Counted from the first letter of the stretch, positions 26,708 to 36,124 are shown. The stretch is DNA of 64,000 bases from Asanoa hainanensis (GCF_900188485.1 NZ_FZPH01000014.1:1-64000); one strand, 5' to 3'. Notes: generated from the sequence alone by a model not told the origin. A program made the numbers and translations.

Positions 26708-27904
26708 ATGGCGGATCTGTCGTACGACGTCATTGTGGTCGGTGCGCGTTGCGCGGGGTCGCCGTTGGCGATGCTGCTGGCCCGGCAGGGCCATCGGGTC
26801 CTGCTGGTGGACCGCGCGACCTTTCCGAGCGACACGGTGTCGACCCACGTCATCCACCCGCCGGGCGCGGCCGCGCTGGGCCGGTGGGGCCTGCTCGACC
26901 AGGTCGTGGCGACCGGCTGCCCGCCCGTGGGCCGCTACTCGTTCGACTTCGGGCCGGTCACGCTGGCCGGTGCGCCGGGCGACGCCGAGTCGCCCTACGC
27001 GTACGCGCCGCGCCGCCAGCTGCTCGACAAGATCCTGGTGGATGCCGCCGCGGCCGCCGGCGTCGAGGTCCGTGCAGGGTTCACCGTCGACGAGGTGCTG
27101 GTCGACGACGGCCAGGTGACCGGCATTCGCGGGCACGACCACGGCGGTGCGTCCGTTGTGGAGCGGGCCCGCGTGGTGGTCGGCGCCGACGGCCGCAACT
27201 CGGTGGTGGCCAAGACGATGGCGCCACCGGTCTACGAGGACCGGCCCGCGCTGACCGTCGGCTACTACTCCTACTGGAGCGGCCTGCCCACCGACACGTT
27301 CGAGGCGTACAGCCGGCCCGGCCGGGGTTGGGCGGTCTGCCCGACGAACGACGACCTGACGCTGGTGATCGGCGGCTGGCCGCACGCGGAGCTCGCCGAG
27401 CACCGCAACGACGTCGAGGCCGAGCTGATGGCGACGTTCGAGACGTCGCCCGCGTTCGCCGAGCGGATCCGCCGCGCCAAGCGCGAGGAGCGGATCGTCG
27501 GCACCTCGGTGCCGAACTACTTCCGGCTGCCGTACGGGCCGGGTTGGGCCCTGGTCGGCGACGCCGGCTACTGCCGCGACTTCATCACGGCGCAGGGCAT
27601 CACCGACGCGTTCCTCGACGCCGAGCGGCTCGCCGAGGCGCTGGAGGCGGCGCTGGCGGGCAAGGAGGCCTACGACTCGGCCCTGGCCGGCTACCACGCC
27701 GCCCGCGACACCCGCGCGATGCCGGTCTACCAGATGACCCTGCAGATCGCCGCTCTCCAGCCGCCGGACGAGCAGATGGTCCAGCTCGTCTCGGCGATCG
27801 CCGGCAAGCAGGACGCGATGGACGCCTTCATGCGCCTCAACTCCGGCGTCACGTCACCGGTGGAGTTCTTCGCACCGGAGAACATCGGGAAGCTGGTGGG
27901 CTAG
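26708..27904 (+). CDS. FAD-dependent oxidoreductase (PHBH-fold)
   Basis: Flavoprotein of 398 residues. The dinucleotide-binding motif is VIVVGARCAGSPLAMLLARQG with a bulky variant of GxGxxG. RRQLLDKILVDAAAAAG (substrate/FAD region), VVVGADGRNS and the GD motif ALVGDAGYCRDFITAQG follow. This layout is shared by aromatic hydroxylases and geranylgeranyl reductases; the substrate is unknown. The ATG has AAGGGGTG upstream. The stop shares the CTAG palindrome 27901-27904 with the converging OsmC gene. Confidence 0.9.
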   Translation: MADLSYDVIVVGARCAGSPLAMLLARQGHRVLLVDRATFPSDTVSTHVIHPPGAAALGRWGLLDQVVATGCPPVGRYSFDFGPVTLAGAPGDAESPYAYAPRRQLLDKILVDAAAAAGVEVRAGFTVDEVLVDDGQVTGIRGHDHGGASVVERARVVVGADGRNSVVAKTMAPPVYEDRPALTVGYYSYWSGLPTDTFEAYSRPGRGWAVCPTNDDLTLVIGGWPHAELAEHRNDVEAELMATFETSPAFAERIRRAKREERIVGTSVPNYFRLPYGPGWALVGDAGYCRDFITAQGITDAFLDAERLAEALEAALAGKEAYDSALAGYHAARDTRAMPVYQMTLQIAALQPPDEQMVQLVSAIAGKQDAMDAFMRLNSGVTSPVEFFAPENIGKLVG

Positions 27905-28293
27905 CGCCCCCGGCGGACCGGCGCACCGAGGCGGAGGGCGCGGGGGATCTCGGCGATCTCGTCCACGTGGACCACGAGGCGGGCGAGGTCCTCGGTGGCC
28001 TCGGCGGAGTCCACCTCGACGGTGTACGTGATGCCGGTCGACGCCCAGGTGTCGTCGTCGAAGCCGCCCCGGGCGGTGACCCGCACGCCGTCCAGCACGA
28101 GGCCGCGGGTGGCGGCCTCGCGGTAGAGGTCGTTGAGCACGCAGCCCGCCGCGGCCAGGTGCAGCAGGTGGGCACCGGTGAAGTCGGCCTCGACCGTCAC
28201 GCCCTCCGGCGTCCAGCGGTGCGGGAAGTGGACCACCGACCCGTCCTCGGACCGCAACGAGCCGGCGCCGACGGCGACCGCGAACTGTTCCAC
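27901..28293 (-). CDS. OsmC-family protein
   Basis: Protein of 130 residues from GTG 28293, which has GGGGGAAAG upstream. It shows the OsmC fold's GVTVEADFTGAHLLHLAAAGCVLNDLY, whose Cys would be one of the peroxidatic pair. The second family Cys is not evident in the C-terminal half, so hydroperoxide reductase activity is uncertain. The C-terminus ends near IPRALRLGAPV. The frame is open to 28422 with an unconserved head. It follows the alpha-hydroxy-acid oxidase gene on the same strand, 16 bp from its stop. Confidence 0.8.
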   Translation of the reverse strand: MEQFAVAVGAGSLRSEDGSVVHFPHRWTPEGVTVEADFTGAHLLHLAAAGCVLNDLYREAATRGLVLDGVRVTARGGFDDDTWASTGITYTVEVDSAEATEDLARLVVHVDEIAEIPRALRLGAPVRRGR

Positions 28294-28309
28294 GTGCTTT
28301 CCCCCTGGG

Positions 28310-29524
28310 CTACGGCCGGAGGCGTACGCGATCCGGTCCGAGCTGGTCGATGGTGCGAGCTCCGAGCAGGGCGAGCGTACGCCGCACGTCCGCGCGCAGG
28401 ATGTCGAGTGCCCGGGTGACACCGTCCTGGCCGCCGGCCATCAGCCCGTACAGGTACGCCCGGCCGACCAGGCAGGCCCGCGCACCGAGCCCGACCGCGG
28501 CCACGACGTCGGCACCGTCGAGGACCCCGCCGTCGAGGTAGACCTCGGCCCGGCCACCGACCGCCTCGACGACGGCCGGGAGCACCTCGAGCGGGGTGGC
28601 GACGCGGTCGAGCTGGCGGCCGCCGTGGTTGGACACGACGACGGCGTCGGCGCCCGCGTCCACGACGGTCCGGGCGTCGGCGGCGTCCAGGACGCCCTTC
28701 ACGATCAGCGGCCCCGTCCAGACGTCCCGCAGCCAGGCCAGGTCGGCGAGCGTGATCGACGGGTCGAAGACGCGGTCGACCAGGTCCGCGAGGGCGCCGT
28801 CGGTGCTGTCCAGCGAGGCGAACCGCAGTGGCGGGGTGCTCAGCAGGTGCCACCACCAGGAGGGGTGGCGGCCCATGTCGACCAGCGTGCGCAGCGTCAG
28901 GTTCGGCGGGATGGTCAGCCCGTCGCGGACGTCCCGCAGGCGCGAGCCGGACACCGGGGTGTCCACGGTCAGCATGAGCGCGCGGAAGCCGGCGGCCGCG
29001 GCCCGGGCCACGAGGTCTTTGGTGGCCGCCCGGTCCCGCCAGAGGTAGAGCTGGAACCAGCGCTCGCCGCTCCCGGCCAGCTCCTCGGGAGCGACGGTGC
29101 CCATCGTGGACAGCGTGTACGGGACCCCGGTGGCCGCGGCCGCTGCGGCGACGGCGTGCTCGCCCTCGTGGTGCATCATCCGGGTGAAGCCGGTCGGCGC
29201 GAGGACCAGCGGGAGCGCGGCGGGCCGCCCCAGCAGGGTGGTGCCGGTGTCCACGTCGGACACGTCCCGCAGCACCCGGGGCCGGAACTCGACCCGCGCG
29301 AACGCGGCCCGGCTGCGCGCGTGGCTCAGCTCGCCCTCGGCGGCGCCGTCGACGTAGTCGAACGCCGCGCGCGGGGTGTGCCGGCGGGCCAGCGACCGCA
29401 GGTCGGCGATGCTGGCCGCCCGCCGGACCCGCGCGCGGCGCCGCCACGCCGGCACCTCGACCCGCACCAGCGGCCGAAGCTCGGACCAGCGTGGCACCTG
29501 CCGCCGCACGTGCCGCTCACCCAT
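28310..29524 (-). CDS. FMN-dependent alpha-hydroxy-acid oxidase/dehydrogenase
   Basis: TIM-barrel flavoenzyme of 404 residues, of the lactate/glycolate/mandelate oxidase family. It has the N-terminal FDYVDGAAEGELSHARSRAAF, LVLAPTGFTRMMHHEGE, GFRALMLTVDTPVSGSRLRD and the catalytic SNHGGRQLD with the active-site His and Arg. The C-terminal LDGGVLDGADVVAAVGLGA binds the FMN phosphate. The substrate is not predictable; lactate-like 2-hydroxy acids or a mycofactocin-type role are possible. ATG 29524 fits the family N-terminus. Confidence 0.9.
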   Translation of the reverse strand: MGERHVRRQVPRWSELRPLVRVEVPAWRRRARVRRAASIADLRSLARRHTPRAAFDYVDGAAEGELSHARSRAAFARVEFRPRVLRDVSDVDTGTTLLGRPAALPLVLAPTGFTRMMHHEGEHAVAAAAAATGVPYTLSTMGTVAPEELAGSGERWFQLYLWRDRAATKDLVARAAAAGFRALMLTVDTPVSGSRLRDVRDGLTIPPNLTLRTLVDMGRHPSWWWHLLSTPPLRFASLDSTDGALADLVDRVFDPSITLADLAWLRDVWTGPLIVKGVLDAADARTVVDAGADAVVVSNHGGRQLDRVATPLEVLPAVVEAVGGRAEVYLDGGVLDGADVVAAVGLGARACLVGRAYLYGLMAGGQDGVTRALDILRADVRRTLALLGARTIDQLGPDRVRLRP

Positions 29525-29546
29525 CGACGAGAGCCTACGCCCGGCG

Positions 29547-31685
29547 TCAGAGCTCCAGCACGTCGTCCAGGGCCAGGCTCGCGCCCTGGGTGGTGAGCCG
29601 GCGGTACGGCTCGTCGCCCAGGTCGCTCCGGAGGCGCTCGGCGGTCTCGGCGTGGGATTCGCGGTCGATGCCCCAGACGTCACTGCCCAGCACGCCGCGT
29701 ACGCCCAGGGCCGCACCGAACAGGGTCGCGGCGCGGTCGGTGTCGCCCGTCCGCTCGGCGACCGCGGCCAGGGCGTCCAGCGCCCGCGGAATGGTCTCCC
29801 GGCTGCCGAACCGTACGGCCCGGTGCAGCGCGTCGCCGATCTCCCGGCCGGCCGCCGCGAAGTCGCCCTGCCCGAGGTGCGCCCGCCCGAGCGCGACGAG
29901 GCCGTTGCTCAGCAGGGCGTCGTCCTCCATCTCGGCCGCGTACCGCTCGCCCTCCTCCAGCGGGGCGATCGCGTCGTCGGCGCGGTGCATGGTGACGCGG
30001 GCCGAGCCCAGCGCGCATAGGGCGAAGCTCAGATACCAGGGGTCGCCCAGCCGCCGGAACGTGTCGACCGCTCCGGAGAGCTGGCGTTCGCCGTCGGCCG
30101 GGTCGGCGGGGACCCGCATGAGACCGAGCGCGACCGATGCCGTCGCCGCCTCCCGCTCGGCGTCCTGCCGGGCGAACCGCTCGTGCGCGGCGGGCAGCAC
30201 GTCCGCCGCGCGGGCGTAGTCCCCGCGCAGGAAGGCCATCATGCCCAACACCAGCCGGGCGTGCGCGCGCGTGCCCTCGGGCAGGCCCGGTCCCGACCCG
30301 AGGACCCGCTCCATGGCGTCCTCGACGTCGGTGGCCAGGCCCTGGGTGAACAGCACCGGCCAGATCGCCAGCCCCATCCGTACCGCCGAATCGGTGTCGC
30401 CGGTGGCGAGGAACCACTGCAGCGCCGCGCGGAAGTTGTCGTGGTCGGCGACGCACAGCTGCACGAGCGGCCGGATCCGAGGGTGGCCCGCGACCGCCGC
30501 GCCGACGTCGAGGGTCTGCTGGCGGAAGTACTCGGCGTGCCGCTGGCGCAGGTCGTCGGCCTCACCCGCGTCCGTCAGGCGGCCGGTCGCGAACTCCCGC
30601 ACGACCTGGAGCATCGCGAAGCGGGGCTCTCCGTGCACGGAGTGGTCCGGCCGCAGCAACGCCTTGTCCACAAGGGACGAGATGCCGTCGAACACCGGGG
30701 CCGCCGGGTCGGCGCCGCAGATCGCCTCCGCCGCCTCCAGCCGGAAGCTGCCGGCGAACACGCCGAGGTGGGTGAACAGGAGCTGGTCGGCCTGGTCGAG
30801 CAGGTCGTAGCTCCAGGCGATGGTCGAGTGCAGCGTGCGCTGCCGGGAGGGCAGGTCGCGGGCGCCCGGCGCGAACATGTCGAAGCTGTCCTCCAGCCGC
30901 CGCAGCAGGTCGTCGAGCTCCAGCATCCTGGTGCGCGGCGCGGCCAGCTCGATGGCGAGCGGGAGGCCGTCGAGGCGGCGGCAGATCTCCGCGATCGTGC
31001 GCACCTCGGCGTCGTCGAGGCGCAGGTGCGCGCCCGCCGCCTCCGCCCGGTCGGCGAACAGCGCGACCGCGTCGCAGTGCCTGGCGTGGTCGGTGCTGTC
31101 CGACCAGTCGGGCAACCCGAGCGCCGGCACCTCGAACACGTGCTCCCCGCTGAGGTGCAGGGGCTCCCGGCTGGTCACCAGCACCGTCAGGCCGGAGGTA
31201 CGCGTCACGAGCTCGGCGATCACCGGGGCCGCGTCGACGACGTGCTCGAAGCTGTCGAGCAGGAGCAGGACCCGGTGCGCGTCGACGGCGCCGACCAGCG
31301 CGTCGAGCAGCGCGATCCCGGGTGTCTCGGGGACGCCGAGCGCGGCGGCGATCGCCGGTGGCACCTGCGACGCGGCGGACAGCTGGTCGAGGTCGACGGT
31401 GGCGACGGAGGCGAACTCGGGTGCGACCGCCGCCACGAGCTCCACGGCCAGCCGCGTCTTGCCGATCCCGCCGGGCCCGACGAGCGTGACCAGCCGGGTC
31501 TGCGGGTCGGTCGACAGCGCCCGCAAGGTTTGCAGCTCGTGCCGGCGCCCGACGAACTTGTTGGTGGCTGCTCGATGGCCCGGCGCGCGGCGACCCGGGC
31601 GTCCGCCAGCTCGTTCATCGTCGAGCTGACGAAGACCCGAAGGCGTTGGTCGGGCGTGCGGATCTCGGTCATGAGGGCCGTCCAA
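29547..31685 (-). CDS. STAND/NB-ARC ATPase with tetratricopeptide-like tail, N-terminus disrupted
   Basis: Open frame of 712 codons. It contains an NB-ARC-type ATPase with the P-loop GPGGIGKTRL, Walker B LLLLDSFEHV, VTSREPLHLSGEHVFEVPAL and a winged-helix segment. About 300 residues of helical TPR-like repeats follow (ALGRAHLGQGDFAAAGREIG). Relatives carry a DUF4062 domain of some 150 residues ahead of the ATPase. Here only its first 35 codons survive, in another frame (31568-31672), directly abutting TNKFVGRRHEL. The TTG start at 31685 reads out of frame through that remnant, so the real product is uncertain and the gene may be inactive or start internally. Confidence 0.7.
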   Translation of the reverse strand: MDGPHDRDPHARPTPSGLRQLDDERAGGRPGRRAPGHRAATNKFVGRRHELQTLRALSTDPQTRLVTLVGPGGIGKTRLAVELVAAVAPEFASVATVDLDQLSAASQVPPAIAAALGVPETPGIALLDALVGAVDAHRVLLLLDSFEHVVDAAPVIAELVTRTSGLTVLVTSREPLHLSGEHVFEVPALGLPDWSDSTDHARHCDAVALFADRAEAAGAHLRLDDAEVRTIAEICRRLDGLPLAIELAAPRTRMLELDDLLRRLEDSFDMFAPGARDLPSRQRTLHSTIAWSYDLLDQADQLLFTHLGVFAGSFRLEAAEAICGADPAAPVFDGISSLVDKALLRPDHSVHGEPRFAMLQVVREFATGRLTDAGEADDLRQRHAEYFRQQTLDVGAAVAGHPRIRPLVQLCVADHDNFRAALQWFLATGDTDSAVRMGLAIWPVLFTQGLATDVEDAMERVLGSGPGLPEGTRAHARLVLGMMAFLRGDYARAADVLPAAHERFARQDAEREAATASVALGLMRVPADPADGERQLSGAVDTFRRLGDPWYLSFALCALGSARVTMHRADDAIAPLEEGERYAAEMEDDALLSNGLVALGRAHLGQGDFAAAGREIGDALHRAVRFGSRETIPRALDALAAVAERTGDTDRAATLFGAALGVRGVLGSDVWGIDRESHAETAERLRSDLGDEPYRRLTTQGASLALDDVLEL
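31568..31672 (-). pseudogene. DUF4062 domain remnant
   Basis: From ATG 31672 this frame reads MTEIRTPDQRLRVFVSSTMN, then ELADARVAARRAIEQ, the exact opening of DUF4062 domains. It then runs into the linker of the neighbouring ATPase in the wrong frame. The pattern is best explained by an internal deletion of roughly 450 bp that removed the rest of DUF4062 and shifted the frame. Sequencing error alone would not remove the missing domain. Confidence 0.7.
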
Positions 31686-31778
31686 CTTTCGAGCTTAATC
31701 CCGCGGGGTCCCGATCGCGGGCGGTTCGGCGGGAAAAGACCGCGCGGGCGGGCGGGTGCCCATGTCAGGATGCTCGCC

Positions 31779-32549
31779 ATGTCTTCGCGCGCGCTGAGCT
31801 TCGGGTCCGTGGCGGAGGCGTACGAACGGTTCCGGCCCGGCTATCCGGACGAGCTGCTCGACCTGGTGCTGGCGTACGCGCCCCGGCCGGTCCGCACCGC
31901 GCTCGAGATCGGTGCCGGGACGGGCAAGGCGACCCGGCTGTTCGCAGGGGCCGGGATCGAGGTCACCGCGACCGACCCGGACGAGGCCATGCTCGCCGAG
32001 CTTCGCCGGCACGTGACCGTCCGCACCGTGCGGGCCACGTTCGAGGACCTGCCGCTGGGGGACACCTACGACCTGTTCTACGCCGCGGCCGCACTCCACT
32101 GGACCGATCCGGCGGGGCGGTGGGCGAAGGTGGCCGCGCTGCTGGAGCCCGGCGGCGTCGTCTGCTCGTGCGGCGGGCCGTTCCAACTGGCCGATCCCGC
32201 CGTCGCCCAGGCCGTGCACGTCGCCCGGGCGCCGTTCCTGGAGACCGACGAGATCCCGTCGCCCGACGGCATACCGCCCGAGCACGAGATGCAGTGGCCG
32301 GGCACCGAGCTGCGGGCGTCGGAGCTCTTCACCGACGTGCGCCAGTCCGTTGTGGAGCGTCGGCTCAGCGTGGGCGCGCGCGACTACGTCGGCTATCTGT
32401 CGACCGTGTCGGCCTATCTGGAGCTGCCGGTCGCGGTGCGGGAGCAGGTCTTGGCGGCGATTCTGCGGGTCCTGCCGGCCACAGTGGAGCTCTCGGCCGA
32501 CATCTGGGTCCACCTCGCGCGCCGGAGTCCGCATACGATGGCGCGATGA
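31779..32549 (+). CDS. Class I SAM-dependent methyltransferase
   Basis: Protein of 256 residues starting MSSRALSFGSVAEAYERFRPGYP, the typical head of this actinobacterial methyltransferase family. Motif I is ALEIGAGTGKATRLFA, followed by VTATDPDEAML, FYAAAALHWTDPAGRW and LLEPGGVVCSCGG. The substrate is unknown. ATG 31779 has AGGA 8 nt upstream. The stop overlaps the start of the next gene (ATGA at 32546-32549), so the two methyltransferases are co-translated. Confidence 0.87.
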   Translation: MSSRALSFGSVAEAYERFRPGYPDELLDLVLAYAPRPVRTALEIGAGTGKATRLFAGAGIEVTATDPDEAMLAELRRHVTVRTVRATFEDLPLGDTYDLFYAAAALHWTDPAGRWAKVAALLEPGGVVCSCGGPFQLADPAVAQAVHVARAPFLETDEIPSPDGIPPEHEMQWPGTELRASELFTDVRQSVVERRLSVGARDYVGYLSTVSAYLELPVAVREQVLAAILRVLPATVELSADIWVHLARRSPHTMAR

Positions 32550-33355
32550 CCGACGAGGCGTTGGCGCATCTGCACGCGGACCGGCCGCATCCGGCCCGGG
32601 TCTACGACTACCTGCTGGGCGGCAAGGACAACTTCGAAGCCGACCGGGCCGCCGCCGCGCAGGGTCTGCGGGCCAACCCCAACAGCCGGATCCCACCCCG
32701 GGAGAACCGCGCCTTCCTGCGCCGGGTGGTGCGCCACCTCGCGGCCGAGGCCGGCATCCGGCAGTTCCTCGACATCGGCACCGGCATTCCGACCTCGCCC
32801 AACGTCCACGAGGTCGCCCAGTCCGTGGCCCCGGACGCCCGCGTCGTCTATGTGGACAACGACCCGATGGTGCTCGTGCACGCCCGGGCCCTGTTGACCA
32901 GCAGCGCGGAGGGGCGCACGGAATACCTGGACGCCGACCTGCGCGACGTCGACGCCCTGCTCGCCTCGCCGGCCCTGCGCGCGACCATCGACCTCGACCG
33001 GCCGGTCGGCCTGCTGCTCATCGCGATCATGCACTTCGTCGGTGACGGCGACGACCCGTACGGCGTCGTCCGGCGCCTGCTCGACGCGTTGCCGTCCGGC
33101 AGCTACCTGGCGCTGTCGCACCTGACCGGCGACTTCGACCCGGGCGCCTGGGAAGGCGTGGCCGCGGTCTACCGGCGCAGCGGTGTGACCATGCAGGTGC
33201 GGTCCAAGCCGGACATCGAGCGGTTCTTCACCGGCCTCGACCTGGTCGACCCGGGGGTCCAGGTGCTGCCGGCGTGGCGTCCCGACGCCGACGCGGGGGA
33301 GCCGCCGACCGACACGGCGGTGTCCGTCTACGGCGGGCTGGCCCGCAAGCCCTAA
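32546..33355 (+). CDS. DUF574 (Methyltransf_19) SAM-dependent methyltransferase
   Basis: Protein of 269 residues with the family's hallmark HPARVYDYLLGGKDNFEADR near the N-terminus, REN-RAFLRRVVRHL, and the SAM site FLDIGTGIPTSPNVHEVAQ. VVYVDNDPMVLVHARALL follows. This family is greatly expanded in Streptomyces and relatives, and almost no members have known substrates. It is coupled to the preceding methyltransferase by a 4-bp overlap. Its stop TAA shares bases 33352-33355 with the converging PAP2 gene. Confidence 0.88.
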   Translation: MTDEALAHLHADRPHPARVYDYLLGGKDNFEADRAAAAQGLRANPNSRIPPRENRAFLRRVVRHLAAEAGIRQFLDIGTGIPTSPNVHEVAQSVAPDARVVYVDNDPMVLVHARALLTSSAEGRTEYLDADLRDVDALLASPALRATIDLDRPVGLLLIAIMHFVGDGDDPYGVVRRLLDALPSGSYLALSHLTGDFDPGAWEGVAAVYRRSGVTMQVRSKPDIERFFTGLDLVDPGVQVLPAWRPDADAGEPPTDTAVSVYGGLARKP

Positions 33356-34260
33356 GTAGCGGGCTCCTCGACCACGGCCGGCGCCTGCACCACCGCCGGC
33401 ACCACCCGGTGCGCCGTGGCCAGCACCGAGGCCACGACGAGGCTCGCGGTGCCGGCGATGCCCAGCGCGCCGCCGCCGTACGCGGTCAGCAGCCGGGCCC
33501 GGCTCAGGTCGTCGACCGGTGTCGAGAGCACCTGGTTCGTCAGCCCGATCGCGAGCCCCGCGCCGGCGAGGAACGCGAGCCCGGCCAGGCCGAGGGTGAC
33601 CAGGGCGACCCGGTTCGCCCGCCCGTAGTCGACGTCACCGTGGCCGCGCTGCGCGACCACGATGAACAGGCCCGCCACGCACGACCAGACGCCGACGACG
33701 AGCAGTGCCGCCACCACGTCGCTGGGCCGGTGCCAGCCGGCCGACAGTGTGGCGACGCCGACGATCGCGGCGGCGGCCGCACCGAGCACGGCGCCGACGC
33801 CGCGCAGCCGGGCCGGCAGCACCAGCAGCAGCCCGACGGCCACGGCCGCCGCGATCGTCGTGTGCCCGCTCGGCAGGCTGTTGCCGGCCGCGGCCCGCTC
33901 GACGTCGACGCCGATCTCCGGTCGCACGAGGAGCCGCTTGAGCACCTGCGTCGTGACGTTCGCGCCGACGATGAGCACGATCGCGCCAGCGGCGACCGCC
34001 ACGCGCCGCCGGATCAGGGCGATGAAGCCGATGGTGGCCGTGGCGGCGAGCAGCGAGACCGCGGAGACGGTGTTGAGGATCGTGTCGACCACGTCGCCGA
34101 TCCGGGCCCGCCCGATCCAGTTGCCGCTCAGGGCGACGGTGTCCAGTTGCTGCCCGTGCTCGGAGAGCACGAAGAACCGGACGACCGCCACCAGGCCGGC
34201 GAGCTCGGCCGCCGCCAGCACGAGGAACCAGAGGGCAAGCCCGATCGGCCACCTACGCAT
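33352..34260 (-). CDS. PAP2-superfamily phosphatase
   Basis: Membrane phosphatase of 302 residues from ATG 34260, with about seven or eight helices. The lipid-phosphatase motifs are KRLLVRP, SLPSGHTTIA and SAGWHRPSDVV. The third is typical of the actinobacterial branch, where the Arg of SR is not kept. Likely substrates are isoprenoid or lipid phosphates on the outer face of the membrane. It follows the Na+/solute symporter gene by 26 bp on the same strand and may be in its operon. Confidence 0.87.
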   Translation of the reverse strand: MRRWPIGLALWFLVLAAAELAGLVAVVRFFVLSEHGQQLDTVALSGNWIGRARIGDVVDTILNTVSAVSLLAATATIGFIALIRRRVAVAAGAIVLIVGANVTTQVLKRLLVRPEIGVDVERAAAGNSLPSGHTTIAAAVAVGLLLVLPARLRGVGAVLGAAAAAIVGVATLSAGWHRPSDVVAALLVVGVWSCVAGLFIVVAQRGHGDVDYGRANRVALVTLGLAGLAFLAGAGLAIGLTNQVLSTPVDDLSRARLLTAYGGGALGIAGTASLVVASVLATAHRVVPAVVQAPAVVEEPAT

Positions 34261-34286
34261 GGCCAGCAACCTAGCCCACCCGGGGT

Positions 34287-35918
34287 TCAGGGCGAGCGGG
34301 ACCCGGCCGTACGGGCGTGGGCGCCGCCCGGTCTGGCCGGCAGCCCGTCGAGGATCTCGTCGAGCCGTTTGATCATCGGGTCGTCGACGTCGGCGACGTA
34401 GTCGGCCGGGATCGTCCGGTCGCGGCCCGGCGGGACGCGCAGCAGCCGCAGCAGCAGCGTCAGCACCGTGGCGACGAGCAGGTTCACCGCGAGCGCGACG
34501 ACTCCGACGTAGACGGTCGACCCCGTGTCGCCGACGGGCATGCTCGACCCGCCGAAGTGCGCCTTGACGACCTGGCCGCCGGGGCCGACCTGCTGGATGT
34601 CCCAGAGCAGCACCAGGCTGGTGACCAGGCCCGTGCCGATGCCCGCGACCAGGGCCCGCCAGTCGAACCAGCCCGTCGCGAGCCCGACGAACACCGCCGG
34701 GATCGTCTGCAGAATGATCACCCCGCCGATGAGCTGGAGGTCGACGGCGTACGACGGCTGGAGCAGCAGGATGACGCCGAGCGCGCCGAACTTGACGACG
34801 AGCGACGCCCAGCGGCTGACCCGGGCCTCCTCGGCCGGTGTCGCGGCCGGCCGCAGGTACGTCCGGTAGATCGAACGGGTGAACGCGTTCGCGGCCGAGA
34901 TCGACATGACCGCCGCCGGGATCAGGGCGGCCACCCCGAGGGCCGCGTACGCGATCCCGGCCGACCAGGCCGGAAAGAGCTTCTGGAACATCTGCGGCAT
35001 GACCGTGTTGAGGTCACCGTCGAGCGGCCGGATCCCCTCGGTCAGCGCGAAGAAGCCGAGCAGCGCCATCAGGCCGAGGACCAGACAGTAGATCGGTGAG
35101 GCGGCGATGTTGCGGCGCACCGTCGCGCGGTCCTTGGCCGCGAGCATCCCGGTCACGGCATGGGGGTACGCGAAGACCGACAGCACCGAGCCCAGCACCA
35201 GCGTGACGAAGCCGAGCTGGCCGGTGTCGCTGAGGATCAGCCCGTCGTTCGGCGACGGCGTGGTGGCGAACCAGCCCCCGGCCCGCCGGAAGATCTCGCC
35301 CCAGCCACTCGACATCGTCACGACCAGCAGCGCGGAGAGCACGACCCAGGCCAGCAGGATGTCCTTCGCGATGGACAGCAGCGCGGGTGCCCGCAGCCCG
35401 GACCGGAACGTGCTGAGCGAGACCATCGCGACCGCGATCAGCAGCGGCCACTCACCCTTGACCCCGACCGTGCTGAAAACCGCCTTCAGGGCCAGGAGCT
35501 GCACGGCCACGTACGGCATGGTGGCGACGATGCCAGTCAGCGCGACGAGCGCGCCCAGGCTGGTCGAGCCGAACCGCGCGCGGGCGAACTCACCGGGGGT
35601 CAGCAGCCCGTGCCGGTGGGCCACGGACCAGATCCGGGCCGTGAAGACGAAGGCCAGCGGCGTCGTGATGATCGCGAAGGGCACGGCGAAGAAGCCGACC
35701 GCGCCCACGCCGTACGTCAGCGCCGGCACGGCCACGAAGGTGTAGGCCGAGTACATGGTGCCGCCGAGCAGGAACCAGCTCACCCAGTTGCCGAACGCCC
35801 GGCCGCCGACGCCCCACTCCTCCAGGCTGTGGATGTCGTCGGGCCGGCGCCACCGGGCCGCCGCGAAGCCCAGCAGCAGCATGGCGCCCAGCAGCGTCAG
35901 GAAGACCGTTACTGCCAT
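34287..35918 (-). CDS. Sodium:solute symporter (SSS family)
   Basis: Transporter of 543 residues with about thirteen membrane helices. Family features are SLEEWGVGGRAFGNWVSWFL, LLGGTMYSAYTFVAVPAL (sodium-site region) and GIAYAALGVAALIPAAVMSISAA. The substrate could be an organic acid or amino acid; with a DUF3311 partner this resembles the YidK/monocarboxylate-type group. ATG 35918 overlaps the end of the DUF3311 gene by 10 bp, which marks a two-part transport operon. The tail is hydrophilic. Confidence 0.9.
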   Translation of the reverse strand: MAVTVFLTLLGAMLLLGFAAARWRRPDDIHSLEEWGVGGRAFGNWVSWFLLGGTMYSAYTFVAVPALTYGVGAVGFFAVPFAIITTPLAFVFTARIWSVAHRHGLLTPGEFARARFGSTSLGALVALTGIVATMPYVAVQLLALKAVFSTVGVKGEWPLLIAVAMVSLSTFRSGLRAPALLSIAKDILLAWVVLSALLVVTMSSGWGEIFRRAGGWFATTPSPNDGLILSDTGQLGFVTLVLGSVLSVFAYPHAVTGMLAAKDRATVRRNIAASPIYCLVLGLMALLGFFALTEGIRPLDGDLNTVMPQMFQKLFPAWSAGIAYAALGVAALIPAAVMSISAANAFTRSIYRTYLRPAATPAEEARVSRWASLVVKFGALGVILLLQPSYAVDLQLIGGVIILQTIPAVFVGLATGWFDWRALVAGIGTGLVTSLVLLWDIQQVGPGGQVVKAHFGGSSMPVGDTGSTVYVGVVALAVNLLVATVLTLLLRLLRVPPGRDRTIPADYVADVDDPMIKRLDEILDGLPARPGGAHARTAGSRSP

Positions 35919-36124
35919 CCGTGCCGCCGCTCGCGGGTCGCCACGTGCACGAGGGTGATCAAGACCATCGCGAGGACCGCGCACATCAGCTGGTACCAGT
36001 AGAAGAAGGGCAGGCCCCACAGCGTGGGCTCGATCCGGTTGTACAGCGGCGTCAGCAACGGGGCCACCGTCGGCGGGACCAACAGCAGGTACCAGATCCG
36101 GGATGCGCGAGCGCGGCGCGCCAT
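35909..36124 (-). CDS. DUF3311 small membrane protein, symporter partner
   Basis: Protein of 71 residues with two membrane helices (WYLLLVPPTVAPLLTPLYN; FYWYQLMCAVLAMVLITLV). DUF3311 genes usually sit immediately before SSS-family symporters, as here, with a 10-bp overlap. It may be a small subunit of the transporter. ATG 36124 is chosen for the strong GGAGGAG Shine-Dalgarno; the frame is open to 36190. Confidence 0.85.
   Translation of the reverse strand: MARRARASRIWYLLLVPPTVAPLLTPLYNRIEPTLWGLPFFYWYQLMCAVLAMVLITLVHVATRERRHGWQ

Noticed and set aside
30183-31778. Extension of the methyltransferase frame upstream of 31779
   Set aside because: It is antisense to the STAND ATPase and shows no protein-like features.
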